Assembly: GCA_030762935.1 (NCBI GenBank)
Contig: CM060896.1
Coordinates: forward strand, 9,004,501 to 9,068,500
Reading direction: 5' to 3'
From: Hymenopus coronatus
Taxonomy: Eukaryota > Arthropoda > Insecta > Mantodea > Hymenopodidae
Length of the DNA stretch: 64,000 nucleotides
The stretch's first letter is position 1; every line of letters begins with the position of its first letter. The translations under genes were made by a program, and so were the position numbers. Below the pieces are notes generated by a model. It did not search any database. It worked only from the letters and a program-made list of their open reading frames with translations, and was not told where the DNA came from. This document shows, piece by piece, positions 43,400 through 55,197 of the stretch.

Positions 43400-46160
43400 C
43401 CAGTGCACTGCTATAAGGTAATACTGCACCATTTGTGCGAGAAATACTGTCTTAACCATGTGAAGTTAGCGTGATAACCATTACACCACAGAGGGTGACC
43501 CAGTGCGCTGCTATAAGGTAATACTGCAGCATTTGTGCGAGAAATACTGTCTTAACCATGTGAAGTTAGCGTGATAACCATTACACCACAGAGGGTGACC
43601 CAGTGCGCTGTTATAAGGTAATACTGCACCATTTGTGCGAGAAATACTGTCTTAACCATGTGAAGTTAGCGTGATAACCATTACACCACAGAGGGTGACC
43701 CAGTGCGCTGTTATAAGGTAATACTGCACCATTTGTGCGAGAAATACTGTCTTAACCATGTGAAGTTAGCGAGATAACCATTACACCACAGAGGGTGACC
43801 CAGTGCGCTGCTATAAGGTAATACTGCACCATTTGTGCGAGAAATACTGTCTTAACCATGTGAAGTTAGCGAGATAACCATTACACCACAGAGGGTGACC
43901 CAGTGCGCTGCTATAAGGTAATACTGCACCATTTGTGCGAGAAATACTGTCTTAACCATGTGAAGTTAGCGAGATAACCATTACACCACAGAGGGTGACC
44001 CAGTGCGCTGCTATAAGGTAATACTGCACCATTTGTGCGAGAAATACTGTCTTAACCATGTGAAGTTAGCGAGATAACCATTACACCACAGAGGGTGACC
44101 CAGTGCGCTGCTATAAGGTAATACTGCAGCATTTGTGCGAGAAATACTGTCTTAACCATGTGAAGTTAGCGAGATAACCATTACACCACAGAGGGTGACC
44201 CAGTGCGCTGCTATAAGGTAATACTGCACCATTTGTGCGAGAAATACTGTCTTAACCATGTGAAGTTAGCGAGATAACCATTACACCACAGAGGGTGACC
44301 CAGTGCGCTGCTATAAGGTAATACTGCACCATTTGTGCGAGAAATACTGTCTTAACCATGTGAAGTTAGCGAGATAACCATTACACCACAGAGGGTGACC
44401 CAGTGCGCTGCTATAAGGTAATACTGCACCATTTGTGCGAGAAATACTGTCTTAACCATGTGAAGTTAGCGAGATAACCATTACACCACAGAGGGTGACC
44501 CAGTGCGCTGCTATAATGTAATACTGCACCATTTGTGCGAGAAATACTGTCTTAACCATGTGAAGTTAGCGTGATAACCATTACACCACAGAGGGTGACC
44601 CAGTGCGCTGTTATAAGGTAATACTGCACCATTTGTGCGAGAAATACTGTCTTAACCATGTGAAGTTAGCGTGATAACCATTACACCACAGAGGGTGACC
44701 CAGTGTGCTGCTATAAGGTAATACTGCACCATTTGTGCGAGAAATACTGTCTTAACCATGTGAAGTTAGCGTGATAACCATTACACCACAGAGGGTGACC
44801 CAGTGCGCTGTTATAAGGTAATACTGCACCATTTGTGCGAGAAATACTGTCTTAACCATGTGAAGTTAGCGTGATAACCATTACACCACAGAGGGTGACC
44901 CAGTGCGCTGTTATAAGGTAATACTGCACCATTTGTGCGAGAAATACTGTCTTAACCATGTGAAGTTAGCGTGATAACCATTACACCACAGAGGGTGACC
45001 CAGTGCGCTGTTATAAGGTAATACTGCACCATTTGTGCGAGAAATACTGTCTTAACCATGTGAAGTTAGCGTGATAACCATTACACCACAGAGGGTGACC
45101 CAGTGCGCTGCTATAAGGTAATACTGCACCATTTGTGCGAGAAATACTGTCTTAACCATGTGAAGTTAGCGTGATAACCATTACACCACAGAGGGTGACC
45201 CAGTGCGCTGCTATAATGTAATACTGCACCATTTGTGCGAGAAATACTGTCTTAACCATGTGAAGTTAGCGAGATAACCATTACACCACAGAGGGTGACC
45301 CAGTGCGCTGCTATAAGGTAATACTGCACCATTTGTGCGAGAAATACTGTCTTAACCATGTGAAGTTAGCGAGATAACCATTACACCACAGAGGGTGACC
45401 CAGTGCGCTGCTATAAGGTAATACTGCACCATTTGTGCGAGAAATACTGTCTTAACCATGTGAAGTTAGCGTGATAACCATTACACCACAGAGGGTGACC
45501 CAGTGCGCTGCTATAAGGTAATACTGCACCATTTGTGCGAGAAATACTGTCTTAACCATGTGAAGTTAGCGTGATAACCATTACACCACAGAGGGTGACC
45601 CAGTGCGCTGCTATAAGGTAATACTGCAGCATTTGTGCGAGAAATACTGTCTTAACCATGTGAAGTTAGCGTGATAACCATTACACCACAGAGGGTGACC
45701 CAGTGCGCTGCTATAAGGTAATACTGCAGCATTTGTGCGAGAAATACTGTCTTAACCATGTGAAGTTAGCGAGATAACCATTACACCACAGAGGGTGACC
45801 CAGTGCGCTGCTATAAGGTAATACTGCACCATTTGTGCGAGAAATACTGTCTTAACCATGTGAAGTTAGCGAGATAACCATTACACCACAGAGGGTGACC
45901 CAGTGCGCTGCTATAATGTAATACTGCACCATTTGTGCGAGAAATACTGTCTTAACCATGTGAAGTTAGCGAGATAACCATTACACCACAGAGGGTGACC
46001 CAGTGCGCTGCTATAAGGTAATACTGCAGCATTTGTGCGAGAAATACTGTCTTAACCATGTGAAGTTAGCGAGATAACCATTACACCACAGAGGGTGACC
46101 CAGTGCGCTGCTATAAGGTAATACTGCACCATTTGTGCGAGAAATACTGTCTTAACCATG
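43361..46160. repeat. 100-bp satellite, exactly 28 units, SINE-derived
   Basis: Unit: the 39-bp inverted SINE head (TGAAGTTAGCGTGATAACCA then TTACACCACAGAGGGTGAC) plus 61 bp of non-SINE flank (from CCAGTGCGCTGC to AACCATG). 28 units fill 2800 bp with no indels. Variation is limited to a few sites: GTG or GAG, CTATAA or TTATAA, AAGGTA or AATGTA, and CACC or CAGC. The near-identity indicates recent amplification or homogenisation. Each unit keeps the pol III A-box-like half of the head but lacks the B box, present only in the founder SINE. It lies in gene B intron 2. Confidence 0.97.
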
Positions 46161-46704
46161 TGACAAGTACATGAAGCATTAAACTGAGAAATTTAGCACT
46201 TTTACAGAACAACGTTTCATACAGAATTTTATCAAATTTAGATCAGCATTAACATGCTGTAGCACTTGATCAACATTTGGTGGCTATTTTTAAAAAAATA
46301 ATTGTGCACTATTTAGTGAACTACATTCTTCATATAATCATTATATTCTTGCATCACGTAAATCACACCCTTCCTGTTTATCCCCAGGTGTAACCAATCG
46401 TCCTATTTCAGCTTTTTATTTATGACCCCTGTTTATATTAGTAGCAGTGAATTCAGAAGTAAATTTCACCACTTCTTTTATGAGAAGTAAATGCATATTT
46501 CTCACAATACTTAAATTTAAAGACATAACACTATTGCATTTTTCATCGCTATTGCTCAGTGGTTTCCCAGCCTTTTGTTTACGTGCTTCGACAGAGATGC
46601 AAGGGTGCATTCATTGTGAGTGTTTGCCATAATACAATGAAATCCTTGTTAACAATTACAGTTCTTGGCCTGCGTGAAAGTCTATAACATCTGTTAGTAA
46701 TTGA
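46161..46704. other. No gene recognised
   Basis: Intronic AT-rich sequence; short complementary open frames at 46416-46632 are not supported. Confidence 0.35.
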
Positions 46705-48010
46705 CCTCTCTAAAATAGACACTCTCTATTATGGACATGGACATGCAAAAACCTTCAATAATTCTAAGAAAATCTCACTTAGCGGACACATATAAAAAAA
46801 TCTGTAGTGAACACGTTAATGTGAGCTTACTTTTAATGCCATCTATACTTTCTGGAAAGCGGGAATGCCAATGCTCTCACCTCACAGTACCACTCCCATT
46901 GTTGAGTGTTGCAATTCAATTTTTTCACTTCCAGGTCAGTTTTATCATTTTCTTGTACCTATGCATTTAGTGAGCTGATTGTCAAAAGTTTCAGGAAGTG
47001 AGTGTATGTGCAATGGCTCCTATCAACTGTTTAACGTTAACACATTGAAACCCAAGGTTTTTACACCTACTTTGAGTTATTATTTACAGTACATCAATCA
47101 AATCTGCCCAAAAGTATTGGGACAATCTAAAATTACGGTAGTCAGGGATTTCTCAACCAGTAAGAAAATAGTCATAACTTCCATATTAATATTTTATTTT
47201 AAATTTACGATTCAAATATGAATTTGAAAAAATCTGCGTAAAGCTACTTACACTCCATTTATTGAAAGTTCGAAAAACTCTCCCTCTGAATCAGAATTTT
47301 CCAGACCTTCATTTGTATACTGAATTTCAGTTTCAGTTCACAGAAGTTGAGGAAAACGCAGCATTTTAACATTTAAGAACACAAAACGTAACAAATAGAT
47401 CACCAGCTTGAAGGAAAATGGTGGGACTACCAGCGAGCAACCAACTCTCCTAAATTTCCTAATAGTTGACTAAAGCAAGGACAGATGGTAGCACAAATCA
47501 GACAAACGATAATGTTCTTTGCCACATGGCCCAAGACCGAGCTATACTCGGGTGTGGGTCTCGTGAACATTTCGCACGGCCCGAGCTTCAATGTGTTAAA
47601 AAGAAATCTGACACAAGACTCAATTGTACCCAATGAGGATATCAAAGTGTCATAAGCAAACTAACATTAGGGGTATTTTTTGTGTCAGTCAATGGTATTT
47701 CCTACACAACCATTCTCAATTAACAAACAAATAAAAACTTTAATGTCTTAGTAATATATAGTGTACAATATATTCAAGAAGCTTATAAATATGGTGTTTA
47801 ATTGTTCTTGTCTTCAATAAACTGCAGACCTGTATGTTTTTCTGTAAGTACAAAGTGCATGTACTATAATGTACTGTTTGTTTATTTTTTGTATTTATGT
47901 TGCACTTAGTATACAGGAATTTGAAGAATACTGATTTCTTAGTTAATTCTATTGCAATTTATCGAAACCCCTCTTTAGAGGAAATCCCTCTTAAATAGAC
48001 AGTGTCTGTT
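46705..48010. mobile_element. Tigger/pogo-like non-autonomous element carrying a MITE
   Basis: The left part reads ACCTCTCTAAAATAGACACT then CTCTATTATGGACATGG, the style of Tigger termini with repeated TATNNNGGACA blocks. The right part has the complementary flavour (AGGAAATCCCTCTTAAATAGAC). The interior shows no transposase. The TTAA MITE at 47041-47595 is nested in it. Exact ends are not resolved. Confidence 0.4.
47041..47595. mobile_element. TTAA-flanked MITE (piggyBac-like), copy 2
   Basis: TTAA at 47037-47040 and 47596-47599. Terminal repeats are CACATTGAAACCCAAGG and CCGAGCTTCAATGTG. The interior aligns with 2329-2969 (TTTGAGTTATTATTTACAGT, AAAAGTATTGGGAC, CACTCCATTTATT, GGACAGATGG). 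Confidence 0.88.
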
Positions 48011-49334
48011 TAATGGTATAAATCAGCATTTGCTAAGTCTTAGGTATATGTGTAGAATATTATATCATTTAAGAGCAAATTTATTCTGAAATTTAGAATA
48101 CCAGTAAGGGATTACTCAAATACATACATGATGCACTGGCTATGTGGGTCCAGATCAGTGCAGATCAACCTAATTCCCCATTCACATTGAAATGCAAGTG
48201 CAAATGCAATATAAATGCTAAACGTTGCATCCATGTTATTCATATAAGCATTTACATAGATACACATGCTATGTAATCCAGTGCAGTGCAAGAGTTTACA
48301 AACTCCAAACTTAATTCTTGTATTGCATACATAGAGAAGGAATTCTGCATTCCTTTTTTTTTATGTATTGCCTGCTGTTTAACAACCATCATGCAAGATT
48401 TAACAGCATATGTGCCCATGCTATTTCTCATTTCCCTCAAGAGATTATGGTAGTCTCCTTTGATTTAATGAGTGTACCCACTATGTGTGACTAGATTTCT
48501 TGGTTCTCACAAATTGAAAGGCATAAAGAGATAATTTACACTTCATTATATATGCATACTTATCACTTTGTGCAGTCTCCATGCTTGCATTTTTACATTA
48601 TATATGCATACTTATCACTTTGTGCAGTCTCCATGCTTGTATTTTTACAACATTTTGGTGAAACAATTATTGCGACATCAGTTGTGTGTATGTGATTTTT
48701 ATAACCTATCTTTGCATTTATAAAAGATTTTTTTAATATGATATTGTTGGTTATGTTATTGAGTTTAAAACTTGCAAAGTGGTTGGAAGATATTTGTATG
48801 TAATTTACAGATCTAGAAACCCATGTTAACTTCTTGCATTACCCTTATGACTGATTGTAAATGGTCTTGCCTCATGCTGTGTCTATGGTCCATTATATCT
48901 GCACTTATATCTCATTGTGATTGGAGCTTTAGAGCAAATACTTTAGGAATATACTACTTTGAATGAAATGACTGTCTTATAAAATTTGTTTTATCCTTCA
49001 TCTATATCTACCTATATATATATAAATAGGATCTGTTCTAAAGAGTGTAAATTTTCAACATGTAAACACATGTATGGTGTATACTGTGTAAATTGCCTCT
49101 GATAGTATGCATAAGAAAGTAGAGTAGCACACATCGTAATTGTATCTTGGCATTCCTATATTACCAAATTTTATATCAAATAATAGAAAATAATCATTAC
49201 ATTTCACTGTTTTTTTTTTAATTTTTTTTACTTTAGTTATTTTCTAATACATTTAAGTGTGGATCATATTAGTACTGAAGTTTTTCTGCACAGACAGATT
49301 CAATAAATTATGTACAAACATTACATCTGATAAT
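48011..49334. other. No gene; one 52-bp tandem duplication
   Basis: Intronic. 48544-48595 and 48596-48647 are almost identical (ATTATATATGCATACTTATC then ACTTTGTGCAGTCTCCATGC). A TATATATATA-type patch lies at about 49015. Nothing else identifiable. Confidence 0.6.
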
Positions 49335-50730
49335 AATGATGGTTGGGGTTTAAGGGCACTCAACTGCTAGGTTATTAGCACCCTTAATAATAAAACACTC
49401 TAGGTAAAATATAACATAAAAGTAATCTAAACACAGTCAAAATTAAAATAATTAAAACTTGAGATAAAAAAAACCATCCCTGCAAAATCTACATCATTAG
49501 AGGAAGCTATGGAATGAAAATAGTGTGGGTAAAACTAAATATGCAGGGTTAAAGTCACCTGTAATAAAAAGTAAAAAAACCTTACCTACCATTCCCAGAA
49601 TATCTGCCAGGAGAAATAAAAACCCAAAAAAAACCATATCCTCATTGGAAAAAGAAGCTGGGATAAAAATTTAAAAATCTGAGATACAACTGCAGCATCA
49701 TCTGCCAAGACGTTCCAAGTGTTGACTGGCAGTTGTAGAATGACCCTAGAGGAGCGCACTCCAAGACATGTTGAACTGACAATGTTGCTGCATAAAGCAG
49801 ACAGACAGGAGCAGATTCTCTCTTAAAAATGTAACTGTGACTAAAAATTGCATTGGCCAATTCGTAAACGAGCCAAAATCAACTCCTCTCGGCGAGATAA
49901 ACCAGAGGAGGTTACCAAGTTCTCAGGAAGGTCTTTCACTTTTCTTAGATTGTTGCCACAGAGAGCTGACCACTCTGCATGTCAGCACAAAAGTACTGAT
50001 CTCTGCAGATGTAACATAATGAATTACAGTACTGGGTTCCATAACTGCTATCTTTGCTGCCAAGTTCACTAGATTATTCCCTGGCAAGCCAAAGTGACCA
50101 GCACAGTCCAAATTCGTACCTGATGGGTGCACTATGTGGAGCATATTCTTAATACACTGTTCTATAGGATGGTAGTTGTACATCTCACAAATGCACTGAA
50201 GGGCACTGACAATCACTCATTATAAGGCAGTTACCCTGATTTTGACATGAATATAGAGAATGGCTCAATATATATCATACAGCTCTGCAGAGTGAATGGA
50301 TGCTAGAGGCAAACCAAAAGTATAAGGTTTAGTCCTAATAATAAATGCACATTAACACCATCAGCACTCTTACTTCTATCACTTTATATACAAATATGGC
50401 CACTGTAATTAGATAAAAATTCTAAAAAGACCACTGCAGATACTAGACACACAGGCGTAGCAGATTTCCCGTAAGCCCCCTTCCCGAAATGATGTGGGAT
50501 CTAGCATGTGATCAAGGTGGGTACACCCTCTCCCCCTTGGAAAACATGCTAGGCATTTCAATATTACCAAAATTACCTATGAGAGCATCCCGTCGATATC
50601 GGAGAGAGTGTGTTGGATTCGGCATAGAGGCTAACAACTGGACTGGTCGGAAAAGCTCTTGACAGTCACGTGGATGTATCAGATAATAAGTAAAAAAATG
50701 CCTGACCCTTACATGCCATTTCATGATACA
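49335..50730 (-). mobile_element. I-like LINE 3' end with RNase H
   Basis: Minus-strand pieces: LFRPVQLLASMPNPTHSLRY and RRDALIGNFGNIEMPS (thumb region, 50512-50724), SALQCICEMYNYHP and CAGHFGLPGNNLVNLAAK (RNase H, 49923-50216; the usual GNE is GNN). The 3' UTR ends with GGGTGCTAATAACCTAGCAG then TTGAGTGCCCTTAAACCCC and ATCATTATTATC. That terminal block is the one found as a 51-bp insertion at 8147-8197. Related to, but a different subfamily from, the LINE at 7236-11600. Confidence 0.82.
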
Positions 50731-51270
50731 GATTTGTATTCCTCTTTATAAGAATGTTTAGTATGTTTTATTTCCTTTAATTTTTTATTCCTCTGCAGTT
50801 ACATCTTTAATTATAATAATAGCCTATCTATAATGAATTTACATTTCACATTATGTCTTCTTACCACCGTTTTATGTGATGAGATAAACACTGGATTAGC
50901 ACACTATAACAAATAAATAAAATAAAACTGTCATCATTTCATGAATGTGATACGTAAAGGAAAGCAATAATAATAAAATAAAGTCAAAAAGTGAAAGTCA
51001 GAATATTTACATATTCATGCCCATTACAATATTGATATAGTTTGCACTTATAGGCAGCAGTGTTTTGAAGTAAAAGATGCAGTATTCACTTACATTAACA
51101 TAATGTTTTGAATTGATAAAAATACTTCTTTGTAGTTGAACACACACAGCTCTGCACCACAAGGTGATTCTGTTGCTTATCAAGTACACATGGAAAATAA
51201 GCATTCACTTGTTTTTTCATTTAAGAGGTATAAAAATTGAATTGCTGAATATATTTTTCTTCAATTTCAG
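50731..51270. other. End of gene B intron 2
   Basis: AT-rich; contributes the branch and acceptor region TTTTTCTTCAATTTCAG ending at 51270. Confidence 0.5.
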
Positions 51271-52183
51271 TGTATACAAAGGGGACATTTCGAACTATAC
51301 ATCAGATTTGGTCTCCACTGAAGACAGAAGTGACATACTCTTCAATGTGAAAAACAATAGTCGTGAATATCAAAGCACCATAAAATGTCAAAATGAAGAA
51401 GTTGTAGTTCCTGATATATTTTCAAACGAAACAAGTATTTCCTCACCAACCACAAATAAACAAGTTGTTATTAAGGACAACTTCAGGTTAGTTAGGAGTC
51501 ATGAATGCAAAAACGTGTACAAATGTGACATTTGTAACAAATGTTTTATCCGGCTATTAGATTTGAAGAGACATAAGTTGACTCATAACTGGAAAGAGAC
51601 ACATACATGTGACATTTGTGACAAGATTTTCAAATATTCTTCCCACTTAAAAAAACACAGAGTGAGTCATGAGGGTAAAAAGGTAAATAAATGTGATATA
51701 TGTGAAAAGGGCTTTAATCATTTGTCATCTCTGAAAAGACACAAATTGATTCACGAGGGCAGCAAGCCACACAAGTGTAATATTTGTGACAAGGATTTTA
51801 ATAATTTATCAAATTTGAAAACACATATACTGATACATGAGGACAAAAAAATGCACAAATGTAACATTTGTGACAAAGCTTTCACTCTAATATCTTATTT
51901 GAGAAAACATGAATTGATACATAAAGGCAAAAGACCACATCAGTGTAGCATTTGTGATAAGACATTTACTCATTTGTCCTGTTTGAAAACACACAAATTG
52001 ATTCATGAGGGCAGAAGACCATATATATGTAATATTTGTGACAGAACATTTACTCAGTTACAACATTTAAAAACACACAAATTGGTTCATGAGGGAATAA
52101 AGCCATACAAGTGTAACATTTGTGGCAAAAGTTTTACTCAGGTGTCAAATCTAAAAGCTCACAAACAGATTCATAAGGGCTAA
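51271..52183 (+). CDS. Gene B exon 3: C2H2 zinc-finger array (8 fingers)
   Basis: Terminal coding exon beginning in phase 2 after TTTCAG. About 77 residues of Ser/Asn-rich linker (VYKGDISNYTSDLVSTEDRS, corresponding to LYTEGVNSYMSELFSNED in gene A) lead to eight C-x2-C-x12-H-x3-H fingers, all with complete zinc ligands, joined by HEGKKPHKC-type linkers, and a TAA stop. 913 nt plus the 41-nt microexon is 954 nt, an exact number of codons; total protein 432 aa. Probably a nuclear DNA-binding protein; the target is unknown. Fingers share helices with gene A (for example HLSSLKRH, TQL-HLK-H), consistent with paralogy. An open frame extends upstream into the intron from 51164, but the splice evidence places the exon start at 51271. 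Confidence 0.92.
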
Positions 52184-52670
52184 AAGCCAAACAAGTGAGT
52201 TTGTACCAAGGTTGTCAAATATGAAAACAGACAGGTCCTGGGTAGCGTACTGTGTCTACCTTAATTCAACAGATTGTGAGTTTGAATCTTGATTAGGGTC
52301 AGCTACCCAGATAAGGTTTTCCCCTATCCTGAGAAGACGAACGTCGAGGAACTTTAAGCTCCATGGACCCCGAGATCATTTCACCAATTTCATACATCTT
52401 CCAATATAACCAACCAGGTTAAAGGACATTATGGTACGAGGGGGGGGGGGGGAGAAGAAAAATTGAATGAGGGCAAAATGCATGAAATTTGGCGTTAAGG
52501 TTTACTTATTGATGGGGGTAAAGAGCCATGCAAGCATGGGGTTCATGACAAGGAGTTAACTCATTTGCAACATTTCATTTGGTCCTTTAAAGTATGCATA
52601 CAAATGACATGTCATTTCATAAAAAATTATACATAAACATCAATACTTACATGATTACGAATCTAATATA
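52184..52670 (+). pseudogene. Eroded fingers 3' of gene B, with a SINE inside
   Basis: Immediately past the stop, AAGCCAAACAAGTG and TTGTCAAATATGAAAAC look like a damaged ninth finger. At 52460-52590 readable traces resume (EPCKHGVHDKELTHLQHF). A family-3 SINE at about 52223-52440 and a run of G at 52440-52452 separate them. Confidence 0.65.
52223..52439 (+). mobile_element. SINE family 3, copy 1
   Basis: tRNA-derived: B-box-like GAGTTTGAATCTTGATTAGG, then CAGCTACCCAGATAAGGTTT, GAGAAGACGAACGTCGAGG, CCATGGACCCCGAGATCATT and CAACCAGGTTAAAGG. Aligns with the reverse copy at 62195-62400. Confidence 0.7.
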
Positions 52671-53026
52671 CAGTAAAATCTCATTAACCCAGACGAGCAT
52701 CCTTAAAAAAAACAACTGAATTGCTAATTTAAGTTATAGTACTGCACTAAGACAGACTTAAGGAAAATTGTCCATTTTATTTTTGCACAGACTGTACAAT
52801 AGGAATACCAGGAATACATTAGGCTGCACTCCTTTTCACACCCTCGCTGTACCTGTGATAGGGCTTGTCAGAAGGGTTAGTTTAACACTTTACTTTCTCA
52901 GTCATTAAGCTAAAGAAACAAATCAAGAAAATAATGCTGTTTAGTAAACCTACAGCAACATCAGGGAAATGTGAGCATAAATCGCTTAGAATATATGAGA
53001 AACTGAAAATGGTGCCACTGTTGCAT

Positions 53027-53281
53027 GTGGCCATGCTGTGGTTGAGTGGTTAGACCACTTCCTCTCACCTGGGTTCGATCCCAATGTGATCGCCTGTGAG
53101 ATTTGTGGTGGACAAAGAGGCGCAGAAATGGGTTTTCTCCAGATTCTCCCGTTTCTCCCACCATTGCATTCCACCGGTGCTCCATCTTCATACCATGTAT
53201 AACCAGTGTCATTGCCTGCAGTGCCATAAGTAGTCAAAGCAGGCGTTAAACACTATAAAAAAAAAAAAAAAAAAAAAAAAA
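53027..53281 (+). mobile_element. SINE family 1, near full-length copy
   Basis: A box GTTGAGTGGTTAGACC, B box GGGTTCGATCCC, body GATTTGTGGTGGACAAAGAG and TTCTCCAGATTCTCCC, tail GGCGTTAAACACTAT plus about 24 A. Target duplication TGTTGCAT at 53019-53026 and 53282-53289. It lies in the pogo/Tigger-like element. Confidence 0.92.
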
Positions 53282-53978
53282 TGTTGCATATATATATGCA
53301 GAATATGGAATTGCAAAACAAACCGTTTTGGGCATAAAAAAGAAAAAGGGTAAACTCATATAATTTTTTATTAAATGTGATATAAAAGAGGAAAATTGTC
53401 AGGTCAAACGAATGTTGCAGCCAGCTCAACAAAAGTTAGAAAACACAACATACAAGAGGTACAAACCATTTCATGCAAGTGGAATTTCAGTGAGATGTGT
53501 TGAAATTCAAGCTGCTGCCAAAGTCTTTTAAAACACCTTGGTATCAATGAATTTTTGGCTGATTATGCAGATTCCACAAGCATCATAACAAAGTGAACAA
53601 AAAAAAAATGAGTGGAGAGAGCTGAAGCGCTCATATGTCAGCTGTTGACTCATTTAGAAAAAAAACTAAAAACTATCATTCAAGAAGAAAAATTAGGCTA
53701 TCACATCATGACTGACAAAGATATTGCGGAAAGTGTAAGCAATCAAAGGACACCCGTAGTGAGGCTGAGGATGTGGATTTTGGAAAGTCAAAAGTGAAAT
53801 TATGTGAGGTTAAACAGCATCTGGATTGTGTAATAGACTTTGTCGAGAAAACTGACAATAAACAGATTTCCACACACTACCATCATATGAGGAGTCCTCT
53901 CATTCTGAAAGAGATGTGTGACAGACCAGAAAAGAAAATTGATGGTTTCTTCAAAACAAACAAATAAAGAATGTGTAA

Positions 53979-54218
53979 GAACAATTTTAATGAAATGGTG
54001 TTTTGGAACAGTGATACATATGGATAGAAATATTTATGAGTTGGGTTTGTAACACTTAAGTATCACTTACGTATAGTTTTTCCAGACCGGTTTCGATGCC
54101 ATGTGGGAAATTCAGTTGGAATCCATCGACAATGATGCCCACATGGCATCGAAACCGGTATGGAAAAATTATACGTTAGTGATACTTAAGTGTTACAAAC
54201 CCAACTCAAAAATATTTC
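53979..54218 (-). mobile_element. Foldback element FB2 with left-hand tail
   Basis: 81-bp inverted arms (54027-54107 and 54138-54218) around a 30-nt loop, preceded by a 48-bp tail (53979-54026, ending ACATATGGATAGAA). Target duplication TAAAGAATGTGTAA at 53965-53978 and 54219-54232. The right arm has GATGCCCACATGGCATCGAAAC, a hairpin followed by GAAAC, in the same relative place as in FB1. Nested inside the pogo/Tigger-like element. Confidence 0.88.
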
Positions 54219-54559
54219 TAAAGAATGTGTAATTAAAATTAGGTTAGCATATTGCATCTTACATTCTAATAAAATTAGATAGTACTCTAATTTCATTCAT
54301 AATATTTCTCTGTGGTATTTATTTCAGTTAATCTGGACTTTTGATAATCCGGACAACATTGAGCTCCAATTGGCCCAGATTAACCAGATTTTACTGTACA
54401 ATACACAATTTACATTTTTATAGTGAACAATACTAAAAAAAAAGATTGCTCTGTTAAGCATCTTTTATAGCTTTACTGTTACATTGCTTTATTTTCTGTA
54501 GGCGCCTATTGTATATCTCTTTTGCAACACTGTCTATTGACTTTTTACTATAGTTCTCC

Positions 54560-55160
54560 TAAGTGTGGTGCTAAAAATGCACAAATTTATTGATGGGGAC
54601 CAAAAGTCATACAAGTGTGATATCTGTTACAAGGGTTTTACTGGTGTGTCAAATTTGAAAAGACAAATTAAATCCTGAGGGCCTTCTGTGATATTTGTAA
54701 GAAATTTTTTACTCAAATGTGAAATTTGAAAGTATACAATTAATCCATGAATGCAAAAAGCTGTTCCAGATGACATTTATAATAAGGCATTTCACTCAAT
54801 CATAAATTATAAAAGCACACAAACTAATTCATTAGAACAAAAGGCTGTACAATGCTGTTATTGATATGAACAGTTTCAAAAGACACGAATTGATTCACAA
54901 GGGAAGAAGGTCTTTCAAATATACAACCAGGATTTTACTTAGTTGTCAACTTTTAAAAGACACAAATCCAGTTATGTTGCCAGAACTGTAATGTTTGCCA
55001 GAAGAATTTTCTCCCTGTCAAATCAGGGAACACTTTCATGATCTATAGATTTTAATCCTCAGGCATTTGATGTTTGTGAGGAGGATTTCAAGCCTTTCCA
55101 AGCTTTTTAAACAGTTAATTTGATTCATGAATGCTAAGATTCCATACAAGTAATGAAAGT
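54560..55160 (+). pseudogene. Decayed C2H2 zinc-finger block
   Basis: Readable pieces in several frames: HKFIDGDQKSYKCDICYKGF then TGVSNLKR; KRHELIHKG-type remnants near 54870-54910; LKRHKSSYVARTVMFARRIF near 54950-55010; and repeated ACACAAATTGATTCATGAGG-like linkers. About seven fingers' worth of sequence with many stops. With the eroded fingers at 52184-52590 it looks like the former 3' part of gene B's finger exon, now split by the pogo-like element. Confidence 0.7.
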
Positions 55161-55197
55161 TGTATAAGGGTTGACAATTGAAAATTATATAAATACA

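Larger units (their letters stand above)
52671..54396 (+). mobile_element. Pogo/Tigger-like element with core-deleted transposase
   Basis: Ends CAGTAAAATCTCATTAACCC and, inverted, CAGTAAAATCTGGTTAATCT, flanked by TA (52669-52670 and 54397-54398). Inside on the plus strand are CENP-B-type helix-turn-helix traces (EIQAAAKVF, LGI-EFLADYADS, near 53500-53570) and a carboxy-terminal tail (IMTDKDIAESVSNQRTPV, VDFGKSKVKLCEVKQHLDCV, MCDRPEKKIDGFF) to 53967. The DDE catalytic core between them is missing. It also carries a SINE (53027-53281) and foldback FB2 (53979-54218). Confidence 0.8.

Noticed and set aside
38985..46160. CRISPR array
   Set aside because: Repeats are contiguous without unique spacers, lie in an intron-rich animal genome and have no cas genes.
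43361..46160. Tandem tRNA genes
   Set aside because: Each unit holds only the 5' half of a tRNA-like head and no B box, so no complete tRNA can form.
49837..50072. Plus-strand small ORFs
   Set aside because: Antisense to the I-like LINE RNase H remnant on the minus strand.
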